Assembly (NCBI GenBank): GCA_963628445.1 | Contig: CAVGEZ010000002.1 | Coordinates: 1-64,000 of the forward strand | DNA from: JAEELC01 sp963628445 | GTDB taxonomy: Bacteria; Bacillota_I; Bacilli_A; Acholeplasmatales; Anaeroplasmataceae | DNA length: 64,000 nucleotides | Direction: 5' to 3' | Shown here: one piece after another, positions 46,969 to 55,466 of the stretch | Layout of the letters: every line of letters starts with the position of its first letter | Position numbering within the stretch: the first letter of the stretch is position 1 | Translations under genes and position numbers: made by a program | The notes under the pieces: generated by a model | Seen by the model: the letters and a program-made list of their open reading frames with translations, nothing else | Told to the model about the DNA's origin: nothing | Database searches by the model: none

Positions 46969-46996
46969 ATTATACGCCCATTTATTTGTTTGTCAA
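46969..46996 (-). promoter_or_regulatory. Promoter of the exported-protein/ABC operon
   Basis: Minus-strand TTGACA (46991-46996), a 16-base spacer and TATAAT (46969-46974) form a near-consensus promoter about 34 bases ahead of the ATG. A dyad TTGTAT-TG-ATACAA (47000-47013) lies right upstream of the -35 box. Confidence 0.7.
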
Positions 46997-46999
46997 TAT

Positions 47000-47013
47000 T
47001 TGTATTGATACAA
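47000..47013. promoter_or_regulatory. Dyad upstream of the exported-protein/ABC promoter
   Basis: TTGTAT and ATACAA are a perfect 6-bp inverted repeat around two bases, 4 bases upstream of the -35 box. The half-site also occurs in the TTGTATACAA palindrome in front of the XRE regulator gene. A shared regulator is only a guess. Confidence 0.4.
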
Positions 47014-47107
47014 AATTTAATTAGAAAATATTTATTTTTCTCGAATTTAATTTATCGTTCATACAGAACTTTACTATAGCTAATTTAAGTTTAAAAACTA
47101 AAATAAA

Positions 47108-47143
47108 AAGATGAAACAACCAAATTAAGTCATTTCACCTTTA
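47108..47143 (-). terminator. Possible terminator of fakA
   Basis: AGGTGAAA and TTTCATCT can pair (one wobble) and are followed by TTTTTATTTT on the minus strand, just past the stop. The loop is long. Confidence 0.5.
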
Positions 47144-47148
47144 TATTT

Positions 47149-48717
47149 TTATTCTATTGCAATGATATATGAATAAATTTCTTGATTACCTTGAACGACT
47201 TGGCATTCAACATCATCAGATAATGAAGATACGTATTCTTCTATTTGTGCTACTTCATCTTCTAATACATTGTTACCTACAAAAATAGTAACGACAGAAG
47301 ATTCAGAGTCAACTGCGTTCTTTAATAAATCCTTAGTAGAATCAATTCTATCAGATTTTGATACAATAATATCACCATCTAAGATACCCATGAAATCATT
47401 AGCCTTAATTTCAACACCGTTAATTGCAGTATCTCTTACAGCGTATGTAACTTCACCAGTTTTAACATTAGATATAGCTTCGCTCATAGCCTCAATATTA
47501 TCATCGATTGATGATGTTTCATCAAAACTCATTAATGAAGCATAACCTTGAGCTATAGTCTTAGCTTTTAATACTCTTACATTGCATCCTTCAATCATTT
47601 TTGAAGCTTGTTCAGCAGCCATAATAACATTACCATTATTTGGAATAATAATGATATTATCAGCATTTGCTTCTTTACATGCATTTACAAATGATTCAGT
47701 AGATGGATTCATTGTTTGACCACCATTAATTACTACTGAACATCCTAATTCCTTGAAAGTTTCTTTAATACCATCGCCAAACGCAACAGTAACTAAAGCA
47801 ATTTCTTTTCTTTCAGTATTTTGAACTTGAGGTAATTCATCATTTAATTCTTCGTTCTTGATGTTAATTTGAACTAAAGATCCATACTTTGATGCATTAT
47901 TTAATACATCACCGATAAAATCAGTTCCAGCATGAACAGATAAAATTTGACCTTCAGCCTCAATATCAACGGTAGCATCTATTGCAAGAGAGTCTCTTAC
48001 ATCAGATACTTGGATAGATTCGTCCTTTAAAATAATTTTGAAATCAGCACTATATACATAGTTTTCATCTTGAGTATCTTGTACTTCTTCAGTGATAATT
48101 TCACCCTTGATAGCTTTATACATACCCTCAACAACTTTTAAGAAACCTTCTCCACCAGAGTCAGTAACATTTGCTTCCTTTAATACAGGAAGTAAATTAG
48201 GAGTGTTTGCTTCACTTACCTTTGCAGCTTCATAATAAGCCTCAAACAAAGCTTCAACATTTGCAAACTTTTTATCCTTTACAGCTTCATAAGATTCTCT
48301 TATAACTGTAAGCATAGTTCCTTCGATAGGATCTTTAAATGCTCTATAAGCAATTTCTTTACCTTGACCTAAACAATAAATTAAATCATCAACATTTAAA
48401 GTATTCTTTTGCATTTCTTTTACCGCAACAGATAATCCTCTAAAATATTGCGATAAAGACACACCTGAATTTCCACGAGCTCCCATTAATAGTCCACGTG
48501 CAAATATTTTAGTTAAATCAATAATTGAATCAGATTCACATTTGTTAATTTCTATAACACCTGATTCAATTGTCATAGACATATTTATACCAGTATCTCC
48601 ATCTGGGACTGGGAATACATTTAATGAATTAATATATTCACAGTTGTTTTTAAGATTAATAGCACCATTAGTGACCATTTTCTTAAACATCTTACCATTA
48701 ACCGAATTAACAGCCAT
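47149..48717 (-). CDS. fakA: Fatty acid kinase subunit FakA-like (DAK2 domain, YloV)
   Basis: The 522-aa product has an N-terminal DhaL/DAK2 domain (LNVFPVPDGDTGINMSMT near residue 30-47 binds ATP-Mg; GARGNSGVSLSQ near 98) and a C-terminal DegV-like two-domain region with NGGQTMNPSTES and IPNNGNVIMAAEQ. FakA phosphorylates fatty acids bound to a DegV-type FakB partner. In relatives the gene follows rpmB and an asp23 gene on one strand; here rpmB is divergent and asp23 is absent. GGAAGGTG precedes the ATG. Confidence 0.92.
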   Translation of the reverse strand: MAVNSVNGKMFKKMVTNGAINLKNNCEYINSLNVFPVPDGDTGINMSMTIESGVIEINKCESDSIIDLTKIFARGLLMGARGNSGVSLSQYFRGLSVAVKEMQKNTLNVDDLIYCLGQGKEIAYRAFKDPIEGTMLTVIRESYEAVKDKKFANVEALFEAYYEAAKVSEANTPNLLPVLKEANVTDSGGEGFLKVVEGMYKAIKGEIITEEVQDTQDENYVYSADFKIILKDESIQVSDVRDSLAIDATVDIEAEGQILSVHAGTDFIGDVLNNASKYGSLVQINIKNEELNDELPQVQNTERKEIALVTVAFGDGIKETFKELGCSVVINGGQTMNPSTESFVNACKEANADNIIIIPNNGNVIMAAEQASKMIEGCNVRVLKAKTIAQGYASLMSFDETSSIDDNIEAMSEAISNVKTGEVTYAVRDTAINGVEIKANDFMGILDGDIIVSKSDRIDSTKDLLKNAVDSESSVVTIFVGNNVLEDEVAQIEEYVSSLSDDVECQVVQGNQEIYSYIIAIE

Positions 48718-49068
48718 TATATAAACACCTTCCTAAATGATAAAATATATTTATAAAAAATAAAAAATAATTTCAAATAATTCAATTTAATCTTACATAG
48801 TATAGTTTTTTACTATGTAATTATTATATCATACATTCGTTTTTTTACAATAAAAAGTCTTTGTAAAAGTAAAATGCCTATATATAATAGCATAATTTTA
48901 TTTTTTTTACAAACATATTAGTGTTATTTAACAGAAAAAGATTGAAAAACACATATTTTTATTTAAATTTACGTCTGAAATATCGTTAAATCGCACTAAA
49001 AAATGTTATATATTATATAATGATATCAACTTTAGCAAAATTAATTAAAGGAAAAATATAAATAACAC
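48718..49068. other. AT-rich divergent control region between fakA and rpmB
   Basis: No gene is seen in this 350-base stretch. It holds the fakA promoter at 48823-48850, a perfect 10-bp hairpin (48793-48820), and TTTTACAA/TTGTAAAA (about 48846-48874) around the fakA -35 region. The part next to rpmB (about 48880-49060) shows nothing clear. Confidence 0.55.
48793..48820. promoter_or_regulatory. Perfect 10-bp inverted repeat at the fakA transcription start
   Basis: TTACATAGTA (48793-48802) and TACTATGTAA (48811-48820) pair without mismatch around 8 bases. The minus-strand TATAAT at 48823-48828, with TTGTAA 16 bases upstream, would start transcription inside the outer arm, so the RNA would begin with this hairpin. 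It may be an operator, a 5' RNA-stabilising hairpin, or both. Confidence 0.5.
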
Positions 49069-49097
49069 TTGAAATAAACTTTAAAATTAGTTATAAT
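49069..49097 (+). promoter_or_regulatory. rpmB promoter
   Basis: TTGAAA (49069-49074), a 17-base spacer and TATAAT (49092-49097) precede the rpmB ATG by 45 bases. Confidence 0.7.
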
Positions 49098-49142
49098 AAC
49101 AAGGCTTGTAAAAATAAATGTTTGAGCAAGGAGGTTTATATT

Positions 49143-49331
49143 ATGGCAAAATGTTATGTAACTGGTAAGACAACTACTTTCGGTAATAAGAGATCACATG
49201 CTTTAAATGCATCTCGTCGTACTTGGAAAGCTAACTTACAAACTGCTCACATCGTTTTAGAAGATGGTTCAGTTAAGAAGGTAAAAGTTGCTGCTAGCGT
49301 TCTTAAAAAGGGAAACCTTAAGAGAGCTTAA
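49143..49331 (+). CDS. rpmB: 50S ribosomal protein L28
   Basis: The 62-aa basic protein of the large ribosomal subunit begins AKCYVTGKTTTFGNKRSHA and carries the family's SHALNASRRTWKANLQ block. AAGGAGG lies at good spacing before the ATG at 49143; the longer frame does not have a ribosome binding site. It has one Cys only, so it is the zinc-free form. It stands alone with its own promoter and terminator. Confidence 0.97.
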   Translation: MAKCYVTGKTTTFGNKRSHALNASRRTWKANLQTAHIVLEDGSVKKVKVAASVLKKGNLKRA

Positions 49332-49349
49332 GTTTAACCGCATAGATGA

Positions 49350-49374
49350 AATCGGCTTTAAGCCGATTTTTTGC
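49350..49374 (+). terminator. rpmB terminator
   Basis: AATCGGCTT and AAGCCGATT pair tightly around one base and lead into TTTTTTGCG, 19 bases past the stop. Confidence 0.85.
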
Positions 49375-49387
49375 GTTTTATAGTGTT

Positions 49388-49413
49388 AAAAAAAGGCCCT
49401 AAAGCCTTTTTTT
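49388..49413. terminator. Bidirectional terminator, rpmB side and mntP
   Basis: AAAAAAAGGC and GCCTTTTTTT pair around CCTAAA. It serves mntP on the minus strand and backs up rpmB. Confidence 0.8.
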
Positions 49414-49416
49414 AAT

Positions 49417-50040
49417 TTACCCTATCATTCCTGTTATAAAAATTTCAAGTCCTATTACTGTTAAAATTATGCCACCAATAATTAATGCAATTTTACCAAA
49501 TTTAGCACCAAACTTTTTTCCTATAATAAGTGAAATAATACAAACAATAAAAGTAACAAGTGCAATTAGTGCACATACTATTAGCGCTTCTTTTGCATTA
49601 TAATCAGAAAATGTTAATCCTGTAGATAGTGCATCTATTGATGTAGCTATAGTTTGTATAAATATAACTTTAAAAGTTAACCCTTTAGCTTCTTTTAAAA
49701 TATCTTCATCACTAGATTTATTTCTAATTTCTTTTATACCATCAATAATCATTTTAATACCTAAGAAAGCTAAAATAACTAAGGCGCAAATTGGTATTAA
49801 ATGATATTTTTCTATTTGTGGTACATTATTATATAATGCATTACCAAAGAAATAACCAATCAAAGGCATAAGTGCTTGAAACAAACCATACATGAACGCA
49901 ATAAAGATCATTTTCTTCTTGCTCATGTTTGGTTCTTCTAAACCATTTGCCATAGATACAGCTGCTGCATCCATCGTTAGTCCAAGACCTAACATTAATC
50001 CTGTTGATATTAATTGTCCTGCCTCAATATTTAATATCAT
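49417..50040 (-). CDS. mntP: Manganese efflux pump MntP
   Basis: MntP exports Mn2+. The 208-aa protein has six TM helices in two similar halves, each with the Asp motif: GLTMDAAAVSMANG in the first and TSIDALSTGLTF in the second. The ATG at 50040 follows GGAGG by a good distance. The open frame runs 40 codons further upstream but that part is the riboswitch terminator, so it is not coding. The yybP-ykoY riboswitch upstream confirms the role. Confidence 0.95.
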   Translation of the reverse strand: MILNIEAGQLISTGLMLGLGLTMDAAAVSMANGLEEPNMSKKKMIFIAFMYGLFQALMPLIGYFFGNALYNNVPQIEKYHLIPICALVILAFLGIKMIIDGIKEIRNKSSDEDILKEAKGLTFKVIFIQTIATSIDALSTGLTFSDYNAKEALIVCALIALVTFIVCIISLIIGKKFGAKFGKIALIIGGIILTVIGLEIFITGMIG

Positions 50041-50070
50041 ACAATCCTCCAAAAAATTTAAAAATTCATA

Positions 50071-50195
50071 AAAAAAGAGACTAATGCCTACCTTTTTCAT
50101 GTGGTAAGCATAAGTCTCGTTCTTTAAGGTTGAGCCTGGATAAACCATTATGTAGACCAACCGCTTATATAAAGTGAACTACTCCCTTATGGAAT
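50071..50195 (-). promoter_or_regulatory. yybP-ykoY manganese riboswitch
   Basis: On the minus strand the element runs from CATAAGGGAGTAGTTC (about 50179-50194), where GGGAGTAG is the conserved metal-site loop, through the second binding loop near CCAGGCTC (about 50132-50141), to AACGAGAC. It ends in a terminator, GAGAC...TTACC pairing with GGTA...GTCTC, followed by seven T. With Mn2+ bound the terminator is disrupted and mntP is expressed. Confidence 0.9.
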
Positions 50196-50356
50196 ACGAT
50201 ATAAATTATACCAAAATCCTTTCAAATTGCAATACTTTTTTAACATCCACAATTTGAATCTTGGTATTTAAAATTTAGTGACAGTCATCTTCTATTGTGT
50301 CTTCATGAGAAGATACTACAACTTCAAAAAATTTATTTTTTATATTAACTACTTTA

Positions 50357-51001
50357 TTATTGTTTATTTTCAATTTCTTTAATCCACATATTTGGATTTT
50401 CTTGTTTAAAGATAAAAGAACCCATAACTGCAATATCGCTACCCTTATCTAAAACCAATTGATAAGTTTTATCATTAATTCCACCATCAACTGAAATTAA
50501 GTATTTAAGATTATGTTCTTCTCTATATTTATAAAGCCACTCAATCTTATCAAGAGAATTAGACATAAAACTTTGACCACCAAAACCTGGTTCTACAGAC
50601 ATTACTAATACTAAATCTAATTCATTTAAATACGGAATAAGAACTTCTGGATTTGTATTTGGCTTAATTGATATACCAGCCTTCATACCATATGAATGAA
50701 TTAGATCTATTGTTTCCTTTATATCAGATTTAGCTTCGATATGGAAAGTTAAATAATCACTTCCAGCTTCCGCAAAATCTTTAACATATTTAATAGGATC
50801 AATAATCATTAAATGGGTATCAAAAATATGATTAGAAAATTTCTTTCTAATTGATTTTTGTATCATTGCACCAAAAGAAATATTAGGCACAAATACACCA
50901 TCCATTACATCTATATGTAAAAAACTACAACTATTTACCCTATTAACGCTTTGTTCTAAATTAGAAAAATCTGCACTTAGTATTGAAGGAGCTACTTTCA
51001 T
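50357..51001 (-). CDS. rpe: Ribulose-phosphate 3-epimerase
   Basis: Rpe interconverts ribulose 5-phosphate and xylulose 5-phosphate. The 214-aa TIM barrel starts KVAPSILSADF and has HIDVMDGVFVPN with metal-binding His and Asp, DTHLMI, VEPGFGGQ and SVDGGIN. It begins 2 bases after rsgA in the rlmN-rsgA-rpe operon. A thiamine pyrophosphokinase gene that often follows rpe is absent. Confidence 0.96.
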   Translation of the reverse strand: MKVAPSILSADFSNLEQSVNRVNSCSFLHIDVMDGVFVPNISFGAMIQKSIRKKFSNHIFDTHLMIIDPIKYVKDFAEAGSDYLTFHIEAKSDIKETIDLIHSYGMKAGISIKPNTNPEVLIPYLNELDLVLVMSVEPGFGGQSFMSNSLDKIEWLYKYREEHNLKYLISVDGGINDKTYQLVLDKGSDIAVMGSFIFKQENPNMWIKEIENKQ

Positions 51002-51003
51002 AA

Positions 51004-51954
51004 TTAATACCTCTTATTATCACTTATAATTTTATCATATATTTTTATATAATTGTCATATCTAGATTTTAAAATAGTTTTCCCTACTTCTGCTCTAACA
51101 CCACAATCTTTAGAATTCATCAAGTGTTTACAATCTTTAAATCTACAACATGATGAATCGAAGTCAGGAAAAAGAGATGCAAGTTCATCATTTGAAACAA
51201 ATATTTCAAGTTTTGAAAATCCTGGAGTGTCCCCAACAAGGCCTCCAAATTCTTGATATAAATGAATTTGTCTTGTTGTATGTTTTCCTCTATTTAAAGC
51301 ACTACTAATTTCTTGAGTTGCTAAATTAAATCCTGGAATCAATGCATTAATAAATGTTGATTTACCAGCTCCAGTTTGTCCAGTTAAAACTGTAACTTTT
51401 CCTTTAAGCAATTCCTTTATATCATCTAAATTAGTATTACTATCCTTACTATTTACGTAGAATACTTCATATTTTAGATTATTCTTATAATAATCCATTA
51501 TTGATTTAATATTTTTTAACTCTTCTTCACTAGCTTTATCAATCTTAGTAATTATTATTATAGGCTTAATATTGCTTGTCTTTAAATTAACAATAAATAA
51601 ATCTAATAAATAACTTGAAAAATCAGGTTCTTTTGCAGACATTACTAAAAGAATTTGATCACAATTTGCAATGCATGGTCTAATTAAATCATTAAATCTA
51701 GGTTCAATGTTTGTAATATAATTAATGCCATCATTAATTTCATATTCTACAATATCACCAACTTTAGGTGATAATTTAATAAACTGTGTGTCAATTTTAT
51801 TAGATAATTTATTATTATTTCCTTTATTAAATGTAGAATTTTTATCAAGTTTAACTTTTCTTAATTTTCCTCTAGCTTTAGCTTCTATTATAGTGCCATT
51901 ATCAAGTACTTGATAAACTCCAGCGTTTAAATTAACTATTCTTCCTTTATGCAT
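51004..51954 (-). CDS. rsgA: Ribosome small subunit GTPase RsgA
   Basis: RsgA assists 30S subunit maturation. The 316-aa product shows an N-terminal OB fold, then a circularly permuted GTPase with G4 ITKIDKA (about residue 145), G1 GQTGAGKST (about 195) and G3 DTPGFSK, and a C-terminal zinc site CCRFKDCKH with a later Cys. It lies 7 bases after rlmN. Confidence 0.96.
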   Translation of the reverse strand: MHKGRIVNLNAGVYQVLDNGTIIEAKARGKLRKVKLDKNSTFNKGNNNKLSNKIDTQFIKLSPKVGDIVEYEINDGINYITNIEPRFNDLIRPCIANCDQILLVMSAKEPDFSSYLLDLFIVNLKTSNIKPIIIITKIDKASEEELKNIKSIMDYYKNNLKYEVFYVNSKDSNTNLDDIKELLKGKVTVLTGQTGAGKSTFINALIPGFNLATQEISSALNRGKHTTRQIHLYQEFGGLVGDTPGFSKLEIFVSNDELASLFPDFDSSCCRFKDCKHLMNSKDCGVRAEVGKTILKSRYDNYIKIYDKIISDNKRY

Positions 51955-51961
51955 AATTACC

Positions 51962-52987
51962 TTACTTTTTTATATTATTACTTCTAAGTTGACCACATGC
52001 TGCATCAATATCTGAACCTTGTTCTAGACGTAATGTAACATTCATGCTTCTCTTCTTTAATTGATCATAGAACTTAGTCATATGTTCTTTAGTTGAACGC
52101 TTAAATGGTTTTTCTTTAACCTCGTTATATGGAATTAAATTAATGTAAACATTCAATCCATGTAATAAATCAGCTAATTCATTTGCACATTTAACAGAAT
52201 CATTTAAATCATTAATTAAAATATATTCGATAGTTACTCTTCTATTAGTTAATTTAATATAATCACTAATAGCCTTAACTAATTCTTCTATTCTATAAGC
52301 CTTATTAATAGGCATTATTTGATCTCTTATTTCATTATTTGGTGCATGTAAACTGATTGCAAGATTTGATTGTAAATTCTCACTTGCATAATCATAAATC
52401 TTAGGAACTAATCCACAAGTTGATACAGAAATGTGACGAGCACCAATCTCAAGTCCATGTGCATTATTTACAATACGTAAAAAACGCATTACATTATCAT
52501 AGTTATCAAATGGTTCACCAATACCCATTACAACGATATGAGATACATCACGTCCTGATTCCTTAATTACAGACATAATTTGCATAACCATCTCACCAGC
52601 TGTAAGATTTCTTAATTTTTTATGCATTCCTGATGCACAGAAAGCACAAGTCATATTACATCCAACTTCACTAGTTACACAAACACTAGTACCATAATTA
52701 TGAGTCATTAGTACTGTTTCGATTAAATTACCATCTTCTAATTTAAATAAGAATTTCTCAGTACCATCAACACTCTTTTGATGTACTACAACTTCATAAG
52801 TATTAATAGTAAAATCTTTTTTTAATTCTTCGATTACTTCTTTTTTCATTGTAGTGATATCATCAAAAGAATTAACTTTTTGTCTATATACTGCCTCAAA
52901 TAATTGAGTAGCTCTATAAGGTTTTAATCCTTTAGATACAAAATAATCTTTTAATTCATCACTTGAAATATCATAAATACTTCTCAT
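51962..52987 (-). CDS. rlmN: Dual-specificity 23S rRNA/tRNA adenine-C2 methyltransferase RlmN
   Basis: RlmN methylates A2503 of 23S rRNA and A37 of some tRNAs by a radical-SAM route. The 341-aa product has the CxxxCxxC cluster GCNMTCAFCASG near residue 112, MGIGEPFDNYDN, and the catalytic Cys near the end in AACGQL. The ATG at 52987 has AGAGG at good spacing and is preferred over the upstream ATG. Confidence 0.96.
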   Translation of the reverse strand: MRSIYDISSDELKDYFVSKGLKPYRATQLFEAVYRQKVNSFDDITTMKKEVIEELKKDFTINTYEVVVHQKSVDGTEKFLFKLEDGNLIETVLMTHNYGTSVCVTSEVGCNMTCAFCASGMHKKLRNLTAGEMVMQIMSVIKESGRDVSHIVVMGIGEPFDNYDNVMRFLRIVNNAHGLEIGARHISVSTCGLVPKIYDYASENLQSNLAISLHAPNNEIRDQIMPINKAYRIEELVKAISDYIKLTNRRVTIEYILINDLNDSVKCANELADLLHGLNVYINLIPYNEVKEKPFKRSTKEHMTKFYDQLKKRSMNVTLRLEQGSDIDAACGQLRSNNIKK

Positions 52988-53050
52988 ATTTACCTCTTCT
53001 TGCATTATCTTTAAAAATTATAACATATTCTATTTACTTTTAAAAGATTT

Positions 53051-53085
53051 AAAAAGGTAGTACCAATTTTCATTTTAGTACTACC
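53051..53085 (-). terminator. Terminator of pheST
   Basis: GGTAGTAC and GTACTACC form a perfect 8-bp stem followed by TTTTT on the minus strand, just after the pheT stop. Confidence 0.85.
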
Positions 53086-53092
53086 ATTCTTA

Positions 53093-55465
53093 TTATCTTA
53101 ATCTTGCATGTAATAAAGCATCTAATCTATTTAAAATTGACTTAACAATCTTTTCAATATCTTCTGTTTCAAGAGTCTTATCTTGAGATTCAAGAGTTAG
53201 TGATAATGCGATAGATTTTTCATTTTCTTTCACATTTTCACCTGTATAAACGTCAAATATCTTAATATCGGCTAAGTTCTTTTTTGCAACCATCTTAACA
53301 ACATTAATTACTTCATCACTTGAAATATTCTTATCAAGTACGATAGCTAAATCACGTGTTACTGAAGGATATTTAGAAATAGATTTATATGCAAATTCAC
53401 TAGTCTTTAATGAATATAATAAGTCTAAATTAATTTCAAATACATAACATTCATTTAAATCATGTTCCTTAGCATAACGAGGGTGAATTTCACCTATGAT
53501 ACCAACTCTCTTACCAGATACTTCAATATAGGCACTTCTTCCTGGATGGAAATTAACTGGTTTGTCATCAATTGGCACATATTTTGCAACAAAGTTATAC
53601 TTTGAAAGAATTGTATCAACAATACCTTTTACTACAAAGAAATCTACATTGTTCTTCTTTCCTTGCCATAAAGATGATTCAAATAAGCCTTCAAATGCAG
53701 CAGATACATAAGTTGTTTCAGCTTCATTAGAATATACTTTACCTATTTCAAATAAAGCTAAATCATTTTGTTTATGAGCTTTATTATAATTAATATTCTT
53801 AAGTAAGGCGTTGATTAATGAATGTCTCATTACTGACATTTGATCTGTCATAGGCATTAAGATTTTTACTTTAGACATTGGATCTAGATTAAAGTCATCA
53901 ACACTCTTTTCATCTTGTAAAGAATAGTTGATAGTTTCCTTTAATCCTAACATAGCTAAATTATGTCTTAAACTTCTTACAAATCTTTGTTTATCAGTTA
54001 AACCACCTAATGAGTTAGTATATGCAAGTGTTGTAGGAATATTATCATATCCGTACAAACGAGCTACATCTTCAATAATATCTTGATAACTTTCAAGTAA
54101 ATCCATTCTTCTAGATGGAAGAGTTACAACAAACTTACCATCTTTGATATCATACTTATATTGATATCTATCAAACATAGCTTCAATTTGAGAATCATTA
54201 AAGCTTGTACCTAGAACTTTATTAATCTTAGTTGTAGTAATTTCAACGTGATGTTCTTGGTATTTATTTTCGATACCATTAACTTGAGCTAAAACCTCAC
54301 CATCAGCATAAACTGATAATAGATATGCAGCATAATCAAGTGCTCTATTAACTCTTACATAATCAATAGTACGTTCAAAACGAGTTGAAGATTCACTCTT
54401 TAAATCAAGTCTTCTACTAGTTTTTCTAATTTGAAGTGGTTCAAAGTATGCAGCCTCAAGTACTACATTTGTAGTTGAATCAGTGATTTCTGTTGAGGCT
54501 CCACCCATTATACCTGCAATACATAATGGAGTTTGTCCATTAGTAATAAGGATATCACCTTTTTCAAGTTTTCTATCAATATCATCTAGTGTCTTGATAG
54601 TTTCGCCTTCGTTTGCTTCTCTTACAACAATATGATTACCTAACTTGTCATAATCAAATGAATGAAGTGGTTGACCTAATTCCATTAAAACATAGTTAGT
54701 AATATCTACTACGTTATTAATCGGTCTAATTCCTGATGCAACTAAACGTTCTCTCATCCATAATGGAGATTTTTTAATTTTTACGTTCTTAATAGTACGA
54801 GTTAAGTATTTTGTACACTTATCAGTTAACACTTCAATTTGAACTGGGTTCTTTTCAGCCACTTCTTTTAATTCAAACTTTTTAGGTTCAACTTTTTGAT
54901 TTAAATTAGCACCTAAATCATAAGCTACACCTTCGATAGAAAGTAAGTCTGATCTGTTTGCAGTAAGATCAAGTTCAAATACGAAATCGTTTAGTTTTAA
55001 GTATTCAAGTGGGTTACTTCCAACAACTGCTTCATCATCAAGTAAATAAATACCATCTTTGAATTCTTCTGGTACATATTTTTCTTCAATACCTAATTCT
55101 TGTAAAGAACAGCACATACCATTAGATTCAATACCATGAACCTTAGATGGTTTAATCTTAAAATCATGAGGAAGAACAGCACCTGGTAGTGCAACAATTG
55201 GTTTAACACCTTGACGCATATTAGGAGCTCCACATACGATTTGAGCATATTCACCTGGTTTAATTTCAATTAAACACTTATGTAAATGAGTTCCTTCAAC
55301 CTCTTCACATTCCTTAACATAACCAACAACCAAATTATCTACATTACATAGATATTCAGCACTTTCAAGTTCAGTAATATGATAAGAGAAAACTTTAAAT
55401 AATTCATCTGTTGTAATATTAGATAAATCAAGATAATCCTTTAACCAATTTAGTGAAACCTTCAT
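53093..55465 (-). CDS. pheT: Phenylalanyl-tRNA synthetase beta subunit
   Basis: The 790-aa beta chain has the N-terminal tRNA-binding EMAP-like domain (residues 39-150), B3/B4 editing domain, B5 domains, the core, and a C-terminal anticodon-binding FDX-ACB domain (from about residue 700, SISKYPSVTRDLAIV). ATG at 55465 with AAGGAGG is used, one base after the pheS stop. The pair forms an alpha2-beta2 enzyme. Confidence 0.97.
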   Translation of the reverse strand: MKVSLNWLKDYLDLSNITTDELFKVFSYHITELESAEYLCNVDNLVVGYVKECEEVEGTHLHKCLIEIKPGEYAQIVCGAPNMRQGVKPIVALPGAVLPHDFKIKPSKVHGIESNGMCCSLQELGIEEKYVPEEFKDGIYLLDDEAVVGSNPLEYLKLNDFVFELDLTANRSDLLSIEGVAYDLGANLNQKVEPKKFELKEVAEKNPVQIEVLTDKCTKYLTRTIKNVKIKKSPLWMRERLVASGIRPINNVVDITNYVLMELGQPLHSFDYDKLGNHIVVREANEGETIKTLDDIDRKLEKGDILITNGQTPLCIAGIMGGASTEITDSTTNVVLEAAYFEPLQIRKTSRRLDLKSESSTRFERTIDYVRVNRALDYAAYLLSVYADGEVLAQVNGIENKYQEHHVEITTTKINKVLGTSFNDSQIEAMFDRYQYKYDIKDGKFVVTLPSRRMDLLESYQDIIEDVARLYGYDNIPTTLAYTNSLGGLTDKQRFVRSLRHNLAMLGLKETINYSLQDEKSVDDFNLDPMSKVKILMPMTDQMSVMRHSLINALLKNINYNKAHKQNDLALFEIGKVYSNEAETTYVSAAFEGLFESSLWQGKKNNVDFFVVKGIVDTILSKYNFVAKYVPIDDKPVNFHPGRSAYIEVSGKRVGIIGEIHPRYAKEHDLNECYVFEINLDLLYSLKTSEFAYKSISKYPSVTRDLAIVLDKNISSDEVINVVKMVAKKNLADIKIFDVYTGENVKENEKSIALSLTLESQDKTLETEDIEKIVKSILNRLDALLHARLR

Positions 55466-55466
55466 A

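Noticed and set aside
50275..50373. A 32-codon TTG-start frame overlapping the end of rpe
   Set aside because: No good ribosome binding site, odd composition and no family resemblance; most likely chance.
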